This document shows positions 12,493 through 26,539 of a stretch of 64,000 nucleotides of DNA, one piece after another. The translations under genes were made by a program, and so were the position numbers. Numbering within the stretch: the first letter of the stretch is position 1; each line of letters starts with the position of its first letter. The notes beneath the pieces are model-generated. The model saw only the letters and a program-made list of their open reading frames with translations, was not told the DNA's origin and did not search any database. The DNA lies in NCBI RefSeq assembly GCF_963422355.1, contig NC_085085.1, forward strand, positions 11,120,001-11,184,000, written 5' to 3'. This DNA is from Corticium candelabrum. Taxonomy: Eukaryota; Porifera; Homoscleromorpha; Homosclerophorida; Plakinidae.

Positions 12493-12840
12493 TGCACACA
12501 AACACACACCCTCCAAGCAATGTACTAGTAGTTCTATAACATAACTGACAACACGATAGCAGAGAACAACACTGTGAAAAGTCACCATGAATGAGGAGAA
12601 GAATTTCTATGACATAGCCCACGCCAGGCTGCCAAGCTACTACAGCACGTGTTCTTAAAACCAGTCTCATTATCATCATCACAGAGAGCTCAAAAATGTG
12701 CAATAGGATGCCCAACAAATGCTTCCACAGACATATACAGACAACAGCATCAAGCAGAAACGCACTGTAATGTTCACATAATGAACTATGATAAAAATGA
12801 ATTGTTGTATTCTGTCCAACATGACCGTATCCATACCAAC

Positions 12841-15315
12841 CTACGGTTCTTTGTCATCGCTGTCCTTTGTAGCTTTAGTTGCAGTCGTTTGATTTTTTCG
12901 AGGACGACCACGACCTTTCTTGGGTGTGTCTGTAGCAGGAGCTACCTTCTTTGGTTTAGGAGCTTCTGTTTCTCCATCAGTCTCATCCTCTACATCTACG
13001 GACTCTTCAGGTGTAGGGTTCTTCTTTGGGCGCCCTCTGCGTCGTTTGGGAGCATCTGTAGCTTCAGGGGCAACATCAGGCTTCACCTTACGTGGCCGAC
13101 CACGTCCTCGCTTGACAGGAGCTTCTGTTGGTTCACTGGAAATAAGATAAATAAGATACAGCGTACACATGCAAATGATTCAAAGTATGCACCAAGCTAG
13201 CTTAGGAAAGAGATTTTACCTTAATAAGCTGACACAACAACTGCCTACTTCAATCTGCTCATGTCTACACTATCTACTATATACAAGCACAATATAAATA
13301 AACTTACAGCTAGTTAAGACGTACATGAGCCAGCAAATAACCAAGTTTTGAGATATAGGAACCTTTTCTTCAGTTGTCCAATTACACACAATGGCTTGAA
13401 GTTTCTCACAGCAACATTGACAACTTTGTATCTGCCTGTATTGTAGGTAATCTACCTGTTCATGCACATAGATTACCAGTTATCAGCACATATGGCCTAG
13501 CCATCATTTTATCCTTCTGACAACGATCTTCAATAAACGCATTCATAGTACAATCAACCAATAAGCAACAACAGTCAACCATATTCTCACAAGCTAGGTA
13601 TACTACACCATTGGTTGCAATATGTTAACATTTTCGCTATAATTACATTACAACAGTGCATCATGCCTAATTATCCGAGTCTGGCAACCAATTATCAGAG
13701 CTCTCTGCATCCTTTCATTCATCATTTATTCCTTAATTTGCATTCACATAGTAGACTGAGTTTGATTTTTAATCCACAGCGCGTAGTATTTGCAACCACA
13801 ATTGTACTGCAAAGAAGCATCAGTCCACATGTCTGTCTGTCTGTAAAGCCCCAGTACAGATGGCCTTTCCTCTTCAGATCTTTACTACATACCATATATG
13901 ATGAAATATTGGCAAGGAATTTATTTTGGCGGATTTTAGCGAGCAACAATATAAAATCAGTTTGGCCACCGGATATGTTGACGTCATCACCCTGGTGGAT
14001 CAGGCATCACGGCGATGTGGTGGTATGTCATGCAGATGAGGCCAAAAGATGGTAACCCACTGCTTGCCATCTGTTGTGCCCACGCTGTCTAGCAGAGAGC
14101 TTAGACATGAGAATGAGGCCATGAAGCTATGACGAAGCAGCTGGAGTAATGCGAGTCAAATCTCCGAAAACTCCTCCATAACCCAGCCATTTAATTAATT
14201 AATTAACTAGTGGGTGGAGAATATCCTACATACATCAATTATCCAACAATGTCTGACCACCAAATAAAATCCACCAATATGCTTTACCATCAATTTTTAT
14301 CAAACTGCCAAAATAAATTCCCGAAAAAGTTTCATCTCAAACGTTACAATCTATTGATGGCCGAGACAAGTCCACAATAATACAGGAACCTAGAGCTGTG
14401 ATATAGCTATTAAAACATCGTATATATAACAATTATGAATGTGCACAATTCTGGGACCAGTCTTGGACACTCAGGATCTTGCACGGAAATCTACACTGTA
14501 CATTAGCTTAAGTAATGGCCCACCCACATCACTTTCAGACACATCAGGTCTAATAAAATTAGTGAGTAATTCTGACTCAACAAATAGTGGTTGTACACAA
14601 AGATATACTGCAAGTAGTTATGACATGCCTAAATTGACGACTTGATTTATATTCTAAATTACTAATATTAATTAATTAAGTTACACAGCCACACCCTTAT
14701 TTCTCTAGACACGCCCCAGCCCGCGCCACCAACCACGTGGCGTCCCATGTGGGGTGTACATATCATACGACAGGCCAAAGGATCGGCGTACGTCTGTCTC
14801 CTCGCATCGCACAAAGCCAGCGGCCAAAGAGATTTAGGTTAATGCAGTACAGCAGGCCAGATGTTACACAAATTCTTGCCGACGGGCCACGATGTCGAGC
14901 AGACGCGAAGATCCTTTTGAGCGCTAGACGCGGACTTTGCAACAGACAGTTGACTAGGTCGTCTACTTTGCGTTCGTACGCTCATCTCGACGCAACGAAT
15001 CTGATGCCCTTACGTCTGCACTTGTACTACCCGACTTGTCCGCCTCACTTTGTTTGCAGCTTTGTTTCAGAGCCGCGAGACGTTACCCAGCGGCTTGCCT
15101 CTCACTTTAGAGATATTCAAATTTGAATGGCTGTCTTCTAGAGCGTCGATGAGCTGGGATTGCTGTAGACGTCCGTTTAGGATTCTAATGTAGCATAAAA
15201 TGCTGCAACGCTAGGGGGTAGGAGGTCGTTTTGGCACTCTAGCAAGCTCCTCTCCTCCTCCCAAAGCGATTACGACCAACCTTGTAGGTGCTTCCTCCTT
15301 TTCTTTGTCAGACAT
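12841..15315 (-). CDS. HMGA-like AT-hook chromatin protein, copy A
   Basis: Two exons, 15315-15281 and 13135-12841, join in phase to give 109 residues. The start is MSDKEKEEAPT, followed by three AT-hooks: KRGRGRPRK, KRRRGRPKK and KKGRGRPRK, about 22 and 40 residues apart. The C-terminus is acidic (DSDDKEP). Size, hook number and acidic tail match HMGA architectural factors, which bind the minor groove of AT-rich DNA in the nucleus. The exons are separated by a 2.1-kb intron. A second, slightly longer copy lies 3.7 kb to the right. Confidence 0.85.
13880..14350. mobile_element. Probable MITE in duplication unit A
   Basis: GGAATTTATTTTGGC near 13918 and its reverse complement GCCAAAATAAATTCC near 14307 face each other about 400 bp apart. 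The segment is absent from duplication unit B, so it is probably an insertion after the duplication. Exact ends and target duplication were not resolved. Confidence 0.4.
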
Positions 15316-16109
15316 CGCTCCAGACACGGAAAACAAGAGGACAACTGCACGAACCGCCGAAATCAAGTTACAAATTGTGCGCCTGCGCAAGCACTACATC
15401 ACCGACGAAGCAAGGCCTGTCCGAAGCAAATAGGCTAGTGACTCCAGCAGCAAATTTTTTAGTGAAGATTAGCTATGAAGGTTACTAATTGAACATCACA
15501 TTGATAACTTTACGTGTTGGAAAATAGACATCCGGGTTGTTGTAAATATCTACTCGTAGGCATAGCGCGGGTAAAACACCAAAGCTGTTGGAATCGGTTG
15601 TCTATGCATATGTGCATTAAAAATGTCTTCTGCAATCGAAAAAACAGCTAACATTTCGCAGAAGGCTCATTGGAAATCTCTCTATTCCCCAACAGCTCTC
15701 AGTAAATACAACAAGAAATCAACAACACAAAAAGCATCTGGAAAAATAAAAAATAGTTCAATTGGTACAGCAGAAGATAAGAATCCACTTTATTGTAATA
15801 GTGACGACAGTTGCTAGTATGATTTTGATGGGTTCAAGTAGTGCTAGGAATAAATGACATTCAAATAGCAATTGGGTAAAAGGACCGTTGTTCCATCCTT
15901 GTACATCTATTTCCATTCTCTTGGATTCGTACCCTCCGGAGTGCTGTCAATTTGTACCATTATCTCGCCTTTTCACTACAACGTAGATGACGCTCAAACG
16001 TTGCAAATAAAAGCTCACAAACGATTCACCCACTTGTGTAGTTTGTGACAGACCAACATGTAAAACAACTCAACTACATAACCAAAACCCTGTCTTCACA
16101 TTGCTGTCT

Positions 16110-16209
<100 letters not shown>

Positions 16210-16545
16210 GCAAAAATGCCCTCCAAGCAATGTAGTTCTACAACTAACTTGAAAATGTGAGAGTAAAGCACAACATAGTAGAAGGCCGCTACCAATGAGA
16301 AATAAGGCATCAAGTTTCTATGACATAGCCCAAGCCAGGCTACCAAGCTACCACAGCATGTGTTCTTAAAACCAGCGTCATTGTCATTATCACAGAGCTC
16401 AAAAATGTGCAATTAGGGTGCCCAACCAAATGCTTCCACAGACAGACAACAGCATCAAGCAGAAACGCACTGCAATGTTCACATATTGGAGCAAGATAAA
16501 AATGAATTGCTCTATTCTGTCCAACATGACTGTATCCATACCAAC

Positions 16546-19500
16546 CTACGGTTCTTTGTCATCGCTGTCCTCCTTTGGAGCTTTAGTTGCAGTCGTTTGA
16601 TCTTTACGAGGACGACCACGGCCTTTCTTGGGTTTGCCTGTAGTAGGAGCTACCTTCTTTGGTTTAGGAGCTTCTGTTTCTTCATCGGTGTCATCGTCTA
16701 CATCTATGGGATCTTTGGGTGGATGGTGCTTCAGATCTTCGGGTGTGGGGTTCTTCTTTGGGCGCCCTCTGCGTCGTTTGGGAGCATCTGTAGTTTCAGG
16801 AACAACATCAGGCTTCACCTTACGTGGCCGACCGCGTCCTCGCTTGACAGGAGCTTCTGTTGGTTCACTGGAATAAGATACAGATTACACATTGATTTAA
16901 TTAAAATAATTCAAGGTATGTAGCACACTAGCTTAGGTAAGAGATTTTACCTTGATAAGCTGACACAACAACTGCCTACTTCAATCTGCTCATGTCTACA
17001 CTATCTACTATATACAAGCTGCTACAAGCATAACAAAGGCTTACTTACAGCTACATTTTAAGATCAGATGAGCCAGCAAACAACTTGAGTTTTGAGATAT
17101 ATAAACTTTTGTATTTAATGATAATAATAGTTGATGTTGTTGCTGTAAGAAAACTTCAAGCCATTGTTCGCATGCAAATGGACAACCGAACAAAAGGTTT
17201 AATTATTCATGTGTGAAGTTTTTCACAGCAAGAACATCAACAATTATTGTCATTAAAATGTAAAGACAAATCACAGCTGCTATGCAAAGTCATTTGTTCA
17301 ACGTGCTTGTAAACCTCACAAAACCAACAGCAGCAGATAGCTTGACCTCATTAATAATTCAAGCTTACTTTGAGTTCATTGACATTACTTTCAAACTAGT
17401 AGTGTAGTAGTGCTGCCTTGCCTGCAACGTCAAAATCAGCAACTAGTATTGCAAGTAAGCAACCCTAGTAGTAGTAAACACATCTCAGGATATGACTACA
17501 GTGTATTACATGCATACAACAGTCAATTCCTGACTGTAAAGGTTTCTTTCTCTATTTGTTTCTTGTTCTATTCGCTTGAGAGACAATAAATGACTAATGT
17601 ACCTACTTGTTCATGCAAACATAGATTACCAAGTAAACACCACACATGACCTAGTCAGTCATTGTTTCATCATTGAATAATTAGGGTTGTACTGTACTCA
17701 GACATTTGGCTGCTCGACTAGGGTAACCGAGCAACTGAACTAATAATAGTAATAAAATTAGACAAACAATACTATAAGTAAATATTTTAGTTGTGATATA
17801 CTGTATGTGTGAATCGACAACAGTTAAATTGGGTTTGATTTTACCACACAACATTAACTTTAAATTATTAATATTAACAAGTTACATAGTTACACCCTTA
17901 AAGGGACACGCTCAACATAGAGCATGCGCATTTGATCACGTTTTAGGCAGGTGTACTATAATTCAAACACTGAGATATATTGAGCACTCTAATTCACACC
18001 GACACCAAAGCTGACTGAGTCTTTCTATAGCCTGAATTGGAAGGATCAAGACATTGCAGTAAGAGGTTGCATTAGACCGAGTCTAGATAATAGATATACA
18101 CTAATACCTCGGTTATCTGACCCTCGAAGTTCCGGGCACCTCGATCTACCGAGCAGTCCCAGCGATCACATGCAAAAACGTTTTTACATGAATGCACATG
18201 CACGATTTTGCCTCCAAGGAAATGGCGACCAGTAAGTAGAGGAGGTCTGTCCTTACACTGGAGGAAAAGATAGAAATCATAAGAGAAATCCAGAAAGGGA
18301 AGTCTCAACGTCGTGTAGCTGAGACTCTTGAACTGCCGAAGTCAACTGTTGGAGACAATTGAAAGATCGAGAAAAGATCAGTTGCCACGTGTTCAGTGCA
18401 GAGGACCCGACTGTCGCCAAGCGGCAGTGTATTGTACGTGGATCACAGTTTCCTCTCTTGGATGACATGCTACTGGTGTGGTTTTTTCGACCCTCTGAGA
18501 TATGGATATTTGCCAGTTACGGACAGTGCCCAGATAACCGAGGTATTAGTGTAGTTCTCAAAATTTTGCTACACTGCAGTTTTGGTAAAATTTGCCAAGC
18601 AGTCGGCAATTTGAGGCAGATTGGGTTCCTTGCTCTGTCCGTGTGACCCAGAAAGCATGCGTGATTCCACAAGTTGCATCTACTTAAGTCGCGTCTTCCT
18701 CTGACTAAGCAAGCACACTCAGTTGACAGTAAGCACCAAAATTTTGTATTCTTTGAAGCTTACACTGATGCCATCCCTGTCAATCGGCGCCTGAATAAAC
18801 AGCCTTGCAGTAATTTTGTCATTGAACTTTGTGCATATGCAATCGTGAACAGCACTAAGAAGGGGTTGCTGGCGATTATCTTGCCAAGGTACTTGAATAT
18901 ATGTTATGTGCTATAGATAAAACGTAAGAGCTAGGTGCCCCACTTGAGATCAGCTCAAACGCGCATGCCCCTTTAAGACACACCCTAGACACGCCATGAC
19001 CCACGTGGTTTCCCATACAGGCAACAACAAAGACAAGAGACAGGTGTGTACGTCTCATCAGCATCACACAAAATGCACTGCAGCATATCTGCGGTTACAT
19101 GCGGTTTTGCCGGCCGGCTACGATGTCAACCAGAGACGTGGCCCTTTGAGCACTGAAAGCGGACAGAATTCAAAGACTTTGCAACAAACAGTTGACTAGG
19201 TCGTCTACTTCGTGTTCGTACCTCATCTCGAAGCAGCGAATCTATTATTCTAACCTCCTTACATCTCGTTTCCGGACAAAATACCACTAAGTGCTCTTGT
19301 ACTGTACTGTACCCGACTTGTCCGCCTCGCTCTCAGTTGCAGCTTCGCAGCCGCAAGACGTTACCGAGCGGCTTGTACTTCAGAGATGTTCAAATGTGAA
19401 TGACTGTCTTCTAGATCTAGAGCGTCCATGAGCTAGGATTGCTCTAGACGACCATCTTCCCTAATGTTGCAAAAATGTTGCAGAAGTTGCAAAGGCAGCG

Positions 19501-19602
19501 GGTGGAAAGTTGTTTTGGCGCTCTAGTAAGCTCTTCTCCTCCCCCAAAGCGATTACACACGACCGACCTTGTAGGTGCTTCCTCCTTTTCTTTGTCAGAC
19601 AT
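16546..19602 (-). CDS. HMGA-like AT-hook chromatin protein, copy B
   Basis: Exons 19602-19568 and 16867-16546 join in phase to give 118 residues. The first exon encodes the same MSDKEKEEAPT as copy A. The three AT-hooks are identical in sequence to those of copy A, but a nine-residue insert (DLKHHPPKD region) lengthens the linker before the third hook, and several linker residues differ. Both copies keep open frames and splice sites, so both could be expressed. The 2.7-kb intron carries a nested pair of DNA transposons at 17898-18976. Confidence 0.85.
17898..18976. mobile_element. TTAA-flanked non-autonomous DNA transposon (piggyBac/Kolobok-type target)
   Basis: The left end reads TTAAAGGGACACGC and the right end, read inward, TTAAAGGGGCATGC, so a short imperfect inverted repeat is bounded by TTAA at 17898-17901 and 18973-18976. 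Duplication unit A has the flanking CACCCTTA...CTAGACACGCC without the intervening 1.07 kb, an empty-site comparison supporting insertion. No transposase of the TTAA-specific classes is visible inside. A smaller Tigger-type element sits within it. Confidence 0.72.
18099..18551 (+). mobile_element. Internally deleted Tigger-like element, nested in the TTAA element
   Basis: A perfect 21-bp inverted repeat (CACTAATACCTCGGTTATCTG and its complement) ends at 18099 and 18551, with TA on both sides. The interior from about 18222 keeps the start of a Tigger-type transposase: MATSK, a stop, then LTLEEKIEIIREIQKGKSQR and VAETLELPKSTVGDN, a psq/CENPB-type helix-turn-helix. The catalytic domain is missing. 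It is a 453-bp deletion derivative distinct in its TIR from the element in CUEDC1. Confidence 0.85.
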
Positions 19603-19789
19603 CGCTCCAGACACAGAACACAAAGACAATCGACAATTGTACGAACCGCCGAAACGTCAAGTTAGAAATTGTGCGCGTGCGCAGTTATCATTGCACTGAG
19701 AGAACCCGGATTTGAATGCCAAGTTAAGTAAGCGACTGTATAGTCTACATTAATTAATTAATTAAAGTAAATTCCTAATGTAGTTTAAT

Positions 19790-21000
19790 TAGGCTGCAAC
19801 AACTGGAGTTATTGGACCTATTTTTCAGAAGTTCAATTTGCAGTGCACATTCTGTCAGCTATCAGAAGGCTCCATAATTGATTAATTAATGTGTTCCTAG
19901 CTTTCACCACTGTCACCATAAGCGAAAAAACCCAATGTTGTCACAGCTCTCAAAACAAAGTAAGAGCAAAATAAGAGGTTTGCCCCAAAAGACGAACTGT
20001 CTCAGTACACTCATAGTACATCTCTACCTAATTGACAATCAGAAAATTTCAAGCTTAAGTCGTCTAAACCATTGATGTCTTGTTGACCTGCAGTATATTC
20101 ATAGTCATCCTGTTGACATTGGTCATGTATTGAGCTTTAGACCAGTTGCTGATACTGTCAAGCAAGAATACCTAACACATGTACAGTTCAAGACATCAAT
20201 GAATATCAAACTCAAACATAATATTCCAACTTTAGAACACATTTTTTTCAGACAGGTGAGTCAACCCAAACTGCCAAGACATTCAACGTCCGTTGATGAA
20301 AAGACTATCTGATAACATCTCATGCATCATAGCAATTGTCATGACCAGAGCCCACCAAATGGCTCATCAAAGTAGTAAACTAATTTTCTTAGTTTACTGC
20401 AATTCAACTTCTAGTTTCAACAACCTTAACTGTTTCGTCAGCTGTAGCACTTTAGCTGGAGCAATACCTCTAGGAGCCGTAATGACATCGAGCAAAGATA
20501 CTAAAACCCTCGTCTCTGAATTCATGATACTCAGCAATAACCTGCCTAACTGTGCTTCTTTGGCAGAGGTAAAGCAGTTCGACCTTCGACTTTTCTTACA
20601 GACTACTGTGCCAGCAAGAGAAGCACTACAGTTGACATGACCACAAGCACAACTGCACCTTTGTGTACCGTATTTTCTTCACAGTATGTGACAAAGGTTA
20701 AAAAGTAGCAAATCTTTAGTTTCTAGAAATGACAGAGTTTCATGCATGCTGCTCACAAACGTCTAGAAGACGCCTCAAAAGTTGAAATTGAGGAATGTCA
20801 GTTGAATCAAAAATTACTGGACCAGGAAAACAGTGGGCCTTGTGTCTACAAAAGAACTTTCCAACTCAAAGTAATTATACAAACAACTATGCTGATGAAG
20901 CAAGCATTCGGATTAGAAAAGACATTCTGTTTCAAAGAACTAAAGCTTGGAACACTGTGAAATATTTCGAGTAGTTACAAATATTCTACAGTTGTACTAC
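19790..21000 (+). pseudogene. Remnant of a MULE-type transposase
   Basis: Two short plus-strand pieces resemble the MULE transposase family found as repeats in many invertebrates. Near 20104 is HPVDIGHVLSFRPVADTVKQ, and at 20377-20560 is a block with CNSTSSFNNLNCF and AGAIPLGAVMTSSKDTKTL, matching the part of the family that carries the first catalytic Asp (here Asn). Frames are broken between the pieces. I cannot define ends or terminal repeats. The family assignment rests on remembered motif patterns. Confidence 0.55.
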
Positions 21001-22142
21001 CGACAGAGACTTGTCACTTCTATTTGTTTCTAGCAACAGGCTAGACCATTCTCTGTTGCTCAGATATACAGTCGCTAAGGTGAAAGCTGCTACCATTCAC
21101 TGTGATGAAATTACTACATCGTTATGTTCCTTCGGTAAGCATGTCTGGAGACTTCGAGCGACAATGAGCCAAAAGTGATGTACATCCACAGGATGATCCA
21201 GACGTACTTAATGTCCATAGTCAGTCAAACAGTGATGTCAGACATATTAGAAAGGCATACGAGACATCCTCACCATTAATTAAGATCGATGGTTTTTATT
21301 ATTACCGATGTGTAACACTAGGTGTATAGTACTGTAGTGCATTTGGTCACATGACATACAACCAACCGCATAACAGGTGACCAAATCAATAATGAAACTT
21401 ATTTATTTATAGTGATTAGAGATATGAGCTCTCTGATCTACTGAAAATAATTCAGACTCTCTGCTTCCATATTTATTGATCACCATTTTCACACTTGGAC
21501 TGACACATTATGTCATGTATCACATCTGATGCTGAAGCATTCTCATAAGATGACTCTACATGATTGTCGTTCTGTACATAAGTGAACCTATTGCTCTCAA
21601 ACTGTGATAATGGCATACAATCATAACATCACAAATCTGTAAGGCTCATGTAGCAACTCTTTCTATATTATAAAGGGCTCTCAGTCTACGTATGTCCAGC
21701 AAGTAAACATACTTAACTGTCTCAAACTGATGATGAATAACTTAGAATCGCTATGATGTCTAACATCGTCTCCAGACTCTCGCACTTGTTTTGTCTGGTA
21801 CCAGTATGTTAATGATGTCCACTGAGTGACCGAACAAAACATGCGACTGCACTATGCAAAGAACTGAAAACCAATATGAAAAGACACTTCATAAAATGCT
21901 TAATTAATGGTGTACCACCATACATACATAATGCACCCATTATCGTATATCATACAATGTCACATGTAGCCAACAAATTCGCAAGTTGCTATATACTAGT
22001 GTACAGTGGATGCACACCTACGCTATAGTACTAATGCACTAATGCACATACACGAACAGAATGCTCCAACAGAAACTGCTACTATAGTATTCCATTACCT
22101 TGTCTACACCTAGTGATACAATGACTCCCAGCATTACAATTG
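21000..22142. other. Intergenic region with no supported gene
   Basis: AT-rich, no conserved block seen on either strand. It probably contains the 3' UTR of the PP1 gene at its right end. Confidence 0.5.
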
Positions 22143-23501
<1,359 letters not shown>

Positions 23502-25427
23502 ACTAACCGATGATGGCACCGCAGAGTAGACCAATCGTCACGGCAGCCACTTCGCGGATTGCTACGAAAGTGACAGATGCAAAGTGCCTACAAAGTGACT
23601 AGTTGATATCTACGTTGCCCACGGCCTGAGTCAGCGTCTCAAATTACATTGGAACACCCTGTCAAAACTGGCACCTCTGGTGGTCCAATATTTACGTCTT
23701 GTCGTAGTTAGTACAGTGGTCAATCAACTGGATGGAAGATAGGGATTAAAAATATTTAATTTAGCTAACTTGTGTAGCTACCTAGTTACAGTGTACTTAA
23801 AATAATTAAAAATATTTGTCTAGTGTACAATCAACTCCTTCTAGAAAGTAATTCTGCTCTCATTTTAGATATGACCATTCCAATACATTACCGTATAAAT
23901 GCCAGGCTTGTAAATGTGTAGGCAGCTAGGAAATGGTCTCTCAAACAGAGATAATACAAACTACTAATCAATACCCAAAAACCTCATGCTGTTGTAGATA
24001 CTGTTATTGCCACATCGTTTCCTGTTGCTGTTTGTGTTGGATACCGAAAGTGTTAATTAGAAAAAATTGAAAGTACACTACTTATCTTGTCAAAGTCTAA
24101 ACTAAAGTCTTATATCGAAGTTTCCTTGCGGTCTCGCCCCCATCACGTGACTCGCGTGAACTCATATCCAGTTGAGTCGATGACAACCAGCTCCTGTCCA
24201 TGTAATTCATCTGTAGATGTCATAACTAATCAAATTTCCTTCTTTTCTTGTCGGCTTTCACACAGGCCGCATTCAGTGTCATATCCCTTTGAAATCGAGC
24301 TCTTACTGCACACCAGCGGAGTCACACGAGAGAGCCAGAGAGAGCATTCGGCTACATACGCCTGATTGCAACAATTTGAGAAGACCTAGACGACAAAAGA
24401 CTGCGGTAAAGTTACAAACAGCAAACCAGTGGGCCTACCTTGTCTGACTAGAACGTCGTAACACAATCAGACGTCGTCGCTTGCCGTGGCGTTTCACTCA
24501 GTTGAGATTATCGCTACACTGACGACACATATTCTATAGCTTAGGGGCCCAGATATAAAACGCATCACTTACATAATTGTCAGCGTCCCCAGAGCAACGG
24601 CTGCATCGTCGCTGAGCGTCCGTTCCAGCAAATACCACATTTTTACATACAATTTTACTTAATAATCGTCCCGCAGGAGGGGAGAGACCGCTTACACATC
24701 CGCGATGACTACAGTTCCAAATCGGATGGGACATGAAGTCCCGTATGTTCACCACGCTACTGTTCCTCTGCCTTCTCTCTTCCGTAAACACAGAACGAAG
24801 TCACTGTTAGTGGGTTAAGAAATAACAGCAGATGGAATTGGGGATACGGCATCAAGCACTGACTGATTCCACCCGACATCGGTCCTAGAAAAGTTTCCTT
24901 CCTATTTTGTCATTTCAACCTTTCCTTCCTACTTTGTGATATCAACTGCCCATCCTGTTCTTCCCACTGTAATTTGGTTTCGTTCCAGTTTGCCATACAT
25001 GCCACCGACCAACACAAAAAGGTTTGTCCTTCCATGCGTTATGTTTATGTTGCCATTGAAATTTTCAATCAGGTTTTGTCTGTCTTTAGAATGGTAAGTG
25101 TGGTTCTACCATGATTCCGTGTGTGAGGTGTGAGTCCGCTTAGATGCTTATGAATCATGATATTCCATGCAGGATGTCACATAGCTCCCATCCAAAGGAC
25201 ATTGATTGTCCATTAGAAACAGCTTGTCCGATACTATGTGACAGACATTTAGACTCCATTGGGCAACACACTAGTCATAAAGCAAAGAGCACAATGTCAA
25301 TCGTTGTCACTACTACGAACGAGCCATGCAATCATGTTAATACGCTAACATGCTCCAATACTGCGAAACATACCCCTGAACAAGTCGCCAGTCAAGCTGG
25401 TCCAACAGACTTATCCTAGTGTCAATC
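23502..25427. other. Intergenic region with no supported gene
   Basis: Holds the PP1 promoter on its left side. A CACGTG at 24144-24149 lies in a GC-richer patch, which could mark another 5' end, but I find no coding exon next to it. An 85-codon minus-strand open frame at 24791-24534 has no recognisable domain. Confidence 0.45.
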
Positions 25428-26470
25428 TCATGATCTGGATCGTGTCGAACGCATTCGGCCCCGATCTCTGCTCGGTGATCTGGAATTCCGGAATGCCCTT
25501 TTGGGTGACCTCGATCGACTGCGGGAGCGACCGCCGCCGTAAAAGTTTCCGCGCTGAGCACGAGCTGGTGGAGATCGTCCTCGTCGAAATGGTGAACGGC
25601 CTCCTCGACCGGATGGTGCCCTCTGAAATGGCGATCTGCTTCTGGAATGTGATCGACTCTGTCTAGCATCCTCCTTCACACGAATGTAGGAAGTCTCTCC
25701 CTGTAAATGTAGATTTCAATACATTCAATATCACATTGTTACATGGCATACACACTTCATGAGATCTGAACTTAGTATCATCAAGATGCTTCATGGCTGT
25801 GCGCATCCCGTCGCGCCGTGAAAACTCAACCACGCCCGTTCCGTCATTGAATACGTCAGTATAAATGACGTCACCGGCCTCTCGGAAATGATCCTTGAGA
25901 TCCTGCCAGCTGCCCGTCGGAGGTAAGCCAGTGACGACCACTCTGTGACCCGTTCTTCGATTCTGTGGTGGCCCGTGTCCACCACCACGACGTCCAGACC
26001 CGTAGTGTGAATCACGTTCATATCTCCCACCGTGGTCGCGGCCGTTACCCCTTAGGGGGACCCCACCGCGGCCTCGCTCCGTGCCACGAGGACTTTCGAC
26101 CCGAATACGGTAGCCATCGAGAAGCGTGCCGTCCTTGGCTAGAATGGCGTCTTCAGCATCCCTACAACAACAAATAGGAGCTCACGTGTCCTTCAAACAA
26201 GGAAGTGTGTTCTGCACTCAATCTACACCTTTCTCTAGAGCTCATGCAACGATTAAACGAGCAGAAAGAATGAGTCAAGACGGTTACAGGCAAACGGGAT
26301 TACCTTGGATCCTCAAACTCGATAAAGGCAAAAGGAGCTCCCCCGCGCCGATTCTTCAAATCGAGCAGCGCAATCTTCCCGAACTTGTAAAACAGGTCTT
26401 CTAGATCGCGCTCGCGCACGTCTGGAGGTAGATTCCCAATGTAGACTTTGCAGGATCCACTTCGCGACAT
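25428..26470 (-). CDS. SRSF1: SR splicing factor, SRSF1-like, complete
   Basis: Three exons join in phase: 26470-26304, 26161-25756 and 25700-25428, 281 residues. Exon 1 has RRM1 ([23 protein letters not shown]1-like [12 protein letters not shown]). A glycine/arginine-rich linker follows. The second, atypical RRM carries SWQDLKD, the signature heptapeptide of SRSF1-type factors, and [11 protein letters not shown]. The C-terminus is an RS domain with repeated SRSRSRS. It acts in the nucleus in splice-site choice. It is longer than human SRSF1 (248) mainly through the RS tail. Confidence 0.95.
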
Positions 26471-26518
26471 GGTCCAGAAACGGTCGATGTGTCACTTTAA
26501 TGCGCGTGCGTCGACCAG

Positions 26519-26539
26519 CACGTGATTAGGACACACGTG
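26519..26539. promoter_or_regulatory. Two CACGTG E-boxes upstream of the SRSF1-like gene
   Basis: CACGTG occurs at 26519-26524 and 26534-26539, 50-70 bp upstream of the ATG. Such sites bind bHLH-ZIP factors (USF/MITF/MYC families) in animals; function here is inferred. Confidence 0.5.

Noticed and set aside
12649-13200. A 183-codon plus-strand open frame
   Set aside because: It is antisense to the HMGA-like exon; the minus strand gives AT-hooks, splice sites and a conserved start exon.
24400-24800. A GC-rich patch that could be a small structured RNA
   Set aside because: I compared it by eye with spliceosomal U RNAs and RNase MRP landmarks and saw no match; without a covariance search it is not reportable.
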